From positions 1 through 11,894 of the forward strand of contig ONWJ01000165.1 in NCBI GenBank assembly GCA_900321535.1: a stretch of DNA of 11,894 nt, in the 5' to 3' direction. The notes under the pieces are model-generated. The model did not search any database. It was given only the letters and a program-made list of their open reading frames with translations, and had not been told where the DNA came from. This stretch comes from an uncultured Erysipelotrichaceae bacterium. GTDB taxonomy: Bacteria > Bacillota_I > Bacilli_A > RFN20 > CAG-826. Positions 7,572-11,894 of the stretch are shown here, one piece after another (the first letter of the stretch is position 1; the number at the start of each line of letters is the position of its first letter). Both the position numbers and the translations under genes were made by a program.

Positions 7572-8302
7572 TCATGATCGTTGGCTCTACCCACGACGAC
7601 ATCCTCTATTTCTCATCCATCATCACCGGAAAGAGAGAGGAAGTCGTTTTGGACCATATCCGAGTGGAGATCGGGAAGATCTTCAATCAAGAAGTCTTGC
7701 TGGTGAAGGATATCTACACCAACTACCTTTCCTCCGCGATTACCCTTTATCTCATTCAAAAGTATTACATCATCCTTTGCTTTGCCGTCGGAAGGTGTCT
7801 AGCGTACACCAAAGACTGGCAAATCGGGCAGATTGCCTTATCTCAGCATACTTATTCAGGGGACGTTGACCAGATGGCGGAAGCCGATGCTAGACTTGGC
7901 CAAATCCCGGGATTCCCAGCCTACTACGTAACCCAAGAAGATATTCTTGGCTATCTGCAAAACGCGTTTGAAGCGCGTACCTTCTCAGAGGTGCATCGCG
8001 CCGTCTATTTCTCCTCGAATCATGTTTATTCGGCTCGAAATGAACTCGAGGCATTATCTGCGAATGATAGATTATTCGGCGCGAGCGAGCGAGTGGTGCT
8101 AGAAAGCACGTTCGGTGGAATCGCTTTATCTTGCTATCTTTTCCACGTTCCTTTCGTAGCCGCGAAAGTCATCACCGGATTCCTTGATCAAAAGCGCACC
8201 GTCGAAGAATATGCGAAGTCTTTAAGCAAATACGCGGATATCGGCAAAGCCATTGTCGCGACCATCGGTGAGATTTCGCGTAATGACGTTATTGGAGGTT
8301 AG
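7568..8302 (+). CDS. MTA/SAH nucleosidase-like protein lacking catalytic residues (probable pseudoenzyme)
   Basis: 244 residues, close to the usual length (about 230) of 5'-methylthioadenosine/S-adenosylhomocysteine nucleosidase (MTAN, PNP_UDP family). Family landmarks are visible: an N-terminal IMIVG strand, VEIGKI, SGDVDQMAEADARLGQIPGFPAYY (matching the DVDxxxFGYExGQxPGxPA region), and IALSCYLFHVPFVAAKVI (matching IAHVCxxFxVPFVVVRAI). Aligned by eye to E. coli MTAN, all three key residues are changed: Glu12 to His9, Glu174 to Thr181 and Asp197 to Gly204. The last two keep the same 23-residue spacing. The GD(S/A)F loop is also absent. Nucleosidase activity is therefore unlikely; a nucleotide-binding or structural role beside the c-di-GMP proteins is inference. 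GAAGGAGG (7551-7558) lies 9 nt before the start; ATGA overlap upstream, 2 nt gap downstream. Confidence 0.72.
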   Translation: MIMIVGSTHDDILYFSSIITGKREEVVLDHIRVEIGKIFNQEVLLVKDIYTNYLSSAITLYLIQKYYIILCFAVGRCLAYTKDWQIGQIALSQHTYSGDVDQMAEADARLGQIPGFPAYYVTQEDILGYLQNAFEARTFSEVHRAVYFSSNHVYSARNELEALSANDRLFGASERVVLESTFGGIALSCYLFHVPFVAAKVITGFLDQKRTVEEYAKSLSKYADIGKAIVATIGEISRNDVIGG

Positions 8303-8304
8303 TT

Positions 8305-11300
8305 ATGGCGAAAAAGAAACAAAATAACAAAACCTTCACCTTATCCTTCTTGTTCAATGTTGGAACCATCATTCTGGTCGCGTTGCTTGGCCTATTGGCC
8401 GCGGTTTTGATTGTCTTCGCGACCTTATGGGGCAAGACTCGTCAATCGGTCTATCTTGTCTTGCTGATCGTCTTATCATTGGCCTTGTTGATCGCTTTCG
8501 GCGTCGCCATGTTCTTCATCACCAAGTTGCTAAGAAGATATTACATGGATGGCTTATTCAAGATCACGTTGACCAATTATCATGCGATCAACCATGGCAA
8601 AACCCAGTTGACCCCATATCCGGTAACCTTCGTTGAAGAGTTCTCCGCCTTAAACGAAGAAATCGATAAACTTAACGTCACCTTCAAAAACATCTCCTTC
8701 GCTTATGCTCATTCGGATTATTCCAATTTAGAGCTTGAGCGTGTGGAAGGACTTGATGATGTCATCACCTACGCTTCCTTCCAAAAGCAACTTACCAATA
8801 TCATCGCCAACGCGATGTCATTCCGTAACTTGTTGGTGGAAGTCTATTATGAGATTGGCGAAGAGACCCTCAGCAACGAGGAAATCAACAAATTCGTCAA
8901 GGAAATGCGCAAGAAATTCGCTTCTTTCCCGAATACCTTATGCATCTTAGCGGAGGACCGCACGAGCTTCTATTTCTTCATCCCACGCATCGATTCGCTT
9001 TCCGTCATACAAGAGAAATTGACCTTGTTGATGCCGGCTTTAGCCATCAATAAGCACACGATGGATGGCTTTGTGTCCTTGCCTGCCCATTTCTCGGTCG
9101 TTTGCTATCCATTCTCTTCTTTGCACGAACTTCTTTCTGACCTTCGTTACGCGAAACGTCAAGGGAAACTCGCCGCGGTTTATCTTCCAAACCGTATCCA
9201 TTATCCTGGACCAATCGACGTTGGCCGCAACGCGATGTACCTCAACCAGATGTCGAAGATCTTGTTCAATCTCCGTTCTTTGAATGCGGATTCTGCCAAC
9301 AAAGAAGAGATCCGCCAAGGCATCGCTGAAACCTTAACCGCGCTTACCAAAGAGCTTCGCTTTGAATCCGCCGGCATCGTTGCCTTCGGACAAGAGGAAG
9401 CTGGCTTTGCGGTTTTAGACCATGTTGGATCCAACAAGCCATTCTCCATGGGCATGCGTATCGAAGACGATATCATGGCCGCGATCTCCGCTTCCGAAGA
9501 CAGTGATCATTCTTTCTATTTCTCAAGCCGTGACCACGTTACCATCGCTTTAGGCAGGGCGTGCGATCGTTTTGGCATCTCTAGCGGCTTCTTCTATTCC
9601 ATCGTCAGGGAAGGCAAGAAGATTGGCTTCATCTTCTTCGTGAATACTTCTGGCGACCATTTCATGGATTCTTACTTGAAAGAAGCGTTGACCGCAGCCT
9701 GCTACCACATTTCTTCTAGCTTCGTCATCGGACGCGTCATGGAAGGGATGGTGGAATCCAATCGTTTGCTTGATTCCTTCTTGGCCTATGAAGACGCGGC
9801 TACTTACCAAGTAGAACGCGGCTCCTTCCGCATCGTTAGTTATTCTTCTAACTTCCCGCGTGTTGTTGGAATGGAACCTCCAGTTGGAGAGGTCTGCCAC
9901 CGCGCATTCTTTGGTTTAGCCACGCCTTGCCGCGGCTGCCCGCTGGTGAAAGGGAATCGCCGTACCGTTCAAATCAATGGACAAACCTATTCCGTCTCCA
10001 TGACCATGGACGCGAAAAGAGGTGTCAATTCCACCTTGCTTTTAAAGCGTATCAATGAGGCGGAAGAAGGGCTTGACCGTTATGACCATGACCTATTAAT
10101 CAATTCCTTCTATTCCTTATTAGAAGAAGCCAAGAAGCATTATCTTGTCGGTGATAAGGGCTATATCTTATTGCTTCAGGTGGCGAACCATGTTCAACTG
10201 TTAGAACGCTTTGGCTCAGAAGGCTTGCTCCTTGTCTACCGTAACTTCTTAGAGAAGATCAAAGGCATGATGAAAGGCGCAGAACAAATCTACGCCTTCG
10301 ATTCTCAAACCTTTGGATTATTCTTGCCAAATGATGGTCAAATTGACGTCTTGAATACCTGCGAGGTCATCTTTACCTTCACCAAAGGCATCACTTATCA
10401 AGGCGAGGATAAGTACGATCTTCAACTCAACTATCGACCAATGTCTTATCCATCTTCTTATGCGACCGCGAACGACTTCTTCCGTCATGTTTACCGTCAA
10501 CTCAAAGAAGATAAACGTGTGCAAAACGGCAAAGACATCGTCTACTTCGATGATACCGACTATGTCCGTCCAGCATCTAGACGTGAATTCATCCTCTCCG
10601 TCATCGACGAGCAATTCGGTAAAGAGACCTTCCGTGTCTCTCTCCAGCCGATGGTTCGTTCTGGCACGAAAAAGATCTACGGCGCAGAAATTCTTCTCCG
10701 TATCCAAGACGAATACCGTCATATCGTCTTTAACCCGGATGAACTCGTCCGTGTCGCGGAAGAAAACGGCAAGATTCCTCTGATTACCCGTGCCTTGCTC
10801 CGTTATGTTGCGAACTTCTATCAAAACACCTCTGCCAAAGTATTAGATGACATGGGCTTCATTCGCATCTCACTCAACACCGAGGTGTCCTTGTTCACCG
10901 ATCCTTCGTTTGCAGACGACCTCGCCTCCTTTATCAAGACTGCGCGTCTTCCAAACGAATTCCTCTCCTTCGAAATTCCAGAGAAGGACGCCAGCGATCG
11001 TTTCGAGGAGTGCAAACGCATCGTTAAGATTCTTCGCGCGAACCACTCCGAGGTTGTCATCGACCAGTATACCGGACGCTTCTTGAGCTTGGATAGGGTC
11101 CTAGAACTTGGTATCCACGATATTAAGGTTTCCCGTAACTTGGTCACCAACATTGACTCCGATCAACGCAAACTCAAAGATATCAAAGCCTTGCTTGATG
11201 AAGCCAAGGCCAAAGGCATCTCAGCGACCGTCGTCGGTGTTGAGAACATCGACCAATACAACCTCCTCCATCAAATCAATCCAAAGCTCAATCTTCAGGG

Positions 11301-11373
11301 CTATTACTTCTATCGACCGCTCGAACGCGACGCGCTTATCGATGCGCTCCGTAGCAACCGCTCGGTTGGGTAG
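8305..11373 (+). CDS. Large membrane multi-domain GGDEF/GAF/PAS/GGDEF/EAL protein, apparently non-catalytic
   Basis: 1022 residues; GGAGGT (8294-8299) lies 5 nt before the ATG. Order: two membrane segments (about 18-41 and 48-72); a degenerate GGDEF-like domain (about 150-297, signature DRTSF at 218-222); a GAF-like region (about 315-475); a PAS-like region (about 490-590) with Cys531, Cys542 and Cys545 in CHR...PCRGCPL; a second degenerate GGDEF (about 603-745, signature DSQTF at 666-670); and a degenerate EAL domain (about 770-1015). The EAL domain keeps Glu795 (as EIL), Asn858, Glu890, Asp920, Lys941 and Gln998, but the second Asp of the DD pair is Gln921 and the AEGVE glutamate is Val977, so metal binding and hydrolysis should fail. 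It may bind c-di-GMP or another nucleotide and act as a receptor. It is the last gene of the operon, followed by a hairpin terminator. GAF and PAS assignments rest on pattern and position only. Confidence 0.8.
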   Translation: MAKKKQNNKTFTLSFLFNVGTIILVALLGLLAAVLIVFATLWGKTRQSVYLVLLIVLSLALLIAFGVAMFFITKLLRRYYMDGLFKITLTNYHAINHGKTQLTPYPVTFVEEFSALNEEIDKLNVTFKNISFAYAHSDYSNLELERVEGLDDVITYASFQKQLTNIIANAMSFRNLLVEVYYEIGEETLSNEEINKFVKEMRKKFASFPNTLCILAEDRTSFYFFIPRIDSLSVIQEKLTLLMPALAINKHTMDGFVSLPAHFSVVCYPFSSLHELLSDLRYAKRQGKLAAVYLPNRIHYPGPIDVGRNAMYLNQMSKILFNLRSLNADSANKEEIRQGIAETLTALTKELRFESAGIVAFGQEEAGFAVLDHVGSNKPFSMGMRIEDDIMAAISASEDSDHSFYFSSRDHVTIALGRACDRFGISSGFFYSIVREGKKIGFIFFVNTSGDHFMDSYLKEALTAACYHISSSFVIGRVMEGMVESNRLLDSFLAYEDAATYQVERGSFRIVSYSSNFPRVVGMEPPVGEVCHRAFFGLATPCRGCPLVKGNRRTVQINGQTYSVSMTMDAKRGVNSTLLLKRINEAEEGLDRYDHDLLINSFYSLLEEAKKHYLVGDKGYILLLQVANHVQLLERFGSEGLLLVYRNFLEKIKGMMKGAEQIYAFDSQTFGLFLPNDGQIDVLNTCEVIFTFTKGITYQGEDKYDLQLNYRPMSYPSSYATANDFFRHVYRQLKEDKRVQNGKDIVYFDDTDYVRPASRREFILSVIDEQFGKETFRVSLQPMVRSGTKKIYGAEILLRIQDEYRHIVFNPDELVRVAEENGKIPLITRALLRYVANFYQNTSAKVLDDMGFIRISLNTEVSLFTDPSFADDLASFIKTARLPNEFLSFEIPEKDASDRFEECKRIVKILRANHSEVVIDQYTGRFLSLDRVLELGIHDIKVSRNLVTNIDSDQRKLKDIKALLDEAKAKGISATVVGVENIDQYNLLHQINPKLNLQGYYFYRPLERDALIDALRSNRSVG

Positions 11374-11380
11374 GATAAAT

Positions 11381-11410
11381 GAAATGGACGGCTCAACGGC
11401 CGTCCATTTC
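11381..11410 (+). terminator. Hairpin terminator at the end of the operon, possibly bidirectional
   Basis: GAAATGGACGGC (11381-11392) pairs perfectly with GCCGTCCATTTC (11399-11410) around a 6-nt loop, starting 7 nt after the stop at 11371-11373. The following T-tract is weak (gttatata). It lies between convergent genes, so it may also serve the possible small gene at 11427-11669 on the minus strand. Confidence 0.8.
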
Positions 11411-11426
11411 GTTATATAAGCAGACT

Positions 11427-11669
11427 TTATAAAAGATCCCTTTTTCCAAGCAATAAGGTCATATGATGGGGAATTGTAAGGATATCGCCATTTTTGCCGA
11501 CGTTATCATCGCCGATTTTGATGCACTTTGTAGGACCATAATGTTCAGGATGAACCATAACGGTTTTGGTTGATTTGGCGTTGCTGTTTTGCCGTATTGG
11601 CATACCCAGAAAAAGCACATGCGGAGAGTTTTTCTTCGGCTTTTCCAGAAAGCGTCTATTAATTGGCAT
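11427..11669 (-). CDS. Possible small hypothetical protein
   Basis: 80 codons on the minus strand in a region that no other gene explains. Codon choice resembles the neighbours (atc, ggc, gtc, gat) and AGGAG (11682-11686 on the plus strand as ctcct) lies upstream, though at a long 12-nt spacing. The protein is basic, with a mix of short hydrophobic strands (HVLFLGMPI, KTVMVHPEHYG, GDILTIPHHMTLLLG) and no membrane segment or signal peptide. I do not recognise the family. It sits downstream of a minus-strand terminator, so it would need its own promoter, and I see no good one. It could be a remnant of a larger gene. Confidence 0.4.
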   Translation of the reverse strand: MPINRRFLEKPKKNSPHVLFLGMPIRQNSNAKSTKTVMVHPEHYGPTKCIKIGDDNVGKNGDILTIPHHMTLLLGKRDLL

Positions 11670-11730
11670 TTTTCGCCAAGTCTCCTAAATTCCGAGCGAT
11701 TTTTCAGTTTCGGCCCAAAAAGGATAGATC

Positions 11731-11758
11731 AAAAAAGCCCTGAATTTTCATCAGGGCT
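11731..11758 (-). terminator. Rho-independent terminator of the minus-strand gene
   Basis: On the minus strand AGCCCTGA and TCAGGGCT form an 8-bp stem around a 7-nt loop, followed directly by a run of T (the A-run at 11731-11736 on the plus strand). It begins 5 nt after the stop codon of the gene at 11764-11894. Confidence 0.9.
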
Positions 11759-11763
11759 AGATG

Positions 11764-11894
11764 TTATTTTGCCTCTTTGATTTCGGCTTCAAACGCTTCG
11801 ATTTGCTCGTTCTTCCTATGGGTGATCCAATAAGGCACGACAAAGAACAATGGTATGATCTGACCCGTGATCAGCATGAAAATGAAGGTCGGAA
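11764..11894 (-). CDS. C-terminal end of a membrane protein (partial)
   Basis: The minus strand encodes 42 residues followed by TAA (11764-11766); the gene continues beyond the window. The visible part has a hydrophobic helix (FIFMLITGQIIPLFFVVPYW) followed by a charged cytoplasmic tail (HRKNEQIEAFEAEIKEAK). This is the usual ending of a polytopic transporter-type protein, but the family cannot be told from it. A strong terminator follows directly. Confidence 0.75.
   Translation of the reverse strand, partial: PTFIFMLITGQIIPLFFVVPYWITHRKNEQIEAFEAEIKEAK

Noticed and set aside
8305..11373. Active diguanylate cyclase or phosphodiesterase activity in the 1022-residue protein
   Set aside because: Both GGDEF signatures are replaced and the EAL domain lacks one Asp of the DD pair and the AEGVE Glu.
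11589..11780. Plus-strand 63-codon open frame
   Set aside because: It runs across the minus-strand terminator and the end of the minus-strand gene and has no supporting signals.
1..11894. CRISPR array, tRNA/rRNA gene, insertion sequence or attachment site
   Set aside because: No regularly spaced repeats, no transposase-like frame with terminal inverted repeats, and no tRNA-like or rRNA-like sequence was seen.

Overview
The window looks like a stretch of a Bacillota (Firmicutes) chromosome. The evidence is a SipW-type (ER-type, Ser-His) signal peptidase beside a SipW-type exported protein, strong AGGAGG-like ribosome binding sites, standard stop-codon use (TGA is a stop and TGG is Trp), and very tight gene packing. 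The species cannot be named from sequence alone; an uncultured gut-type Bacilli or Clostridia lineage is my guess.

Positions 1-11373 form one plus-strand operon that starts before the window. In order it holds: the last 8 codons of an upstream gene, probably a paralogue of the next one; a SipW-type exported surface protein (29-1102); a membrane-anchored McrB-like AAA+ ATPase (1105-2631); a large DUF2357-like protein with a coiled coil, acidic linker and perfect 17-residue repeats (2642-5122); the signal peptidase (5119-6033); a membrane EAL phosphodiesterase with a complete catalytic set but a degenerate GGDEF domain (6030-7571); an MTA/SAH-nucleosidase-like protein that has lost its catalytic residues (7568-8302); and a 1022-residue membrane protein with two degenerate GGDEF domains, a GAF-like and a Cys-rich PAS-like domain, and a degenerate EAL domain (8305-11373). 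Gene junctions are 10 nt or less, and three are ATGA overlaps. A 12-bp hairpin at 11381-11410 ends the operon.

Positions 11411-11894 face the other way: a possible 80-codon small gene, a clear minus-strand terminator, and the 3' end of a minus-strand membrane protein.

My reading (inference) is that the operon encodes an envelope-associated machine. Surface proteins are exported and trimmed by a dedicated SipW-like peptidase, an AAA+ ATPase with a DUF2357-like partner works at the inner face of the membrane, and a c-di-GMP module made mostly of non-catalytic, probably ligand-sensing domains controls it. I do not know of a described system with this combination.
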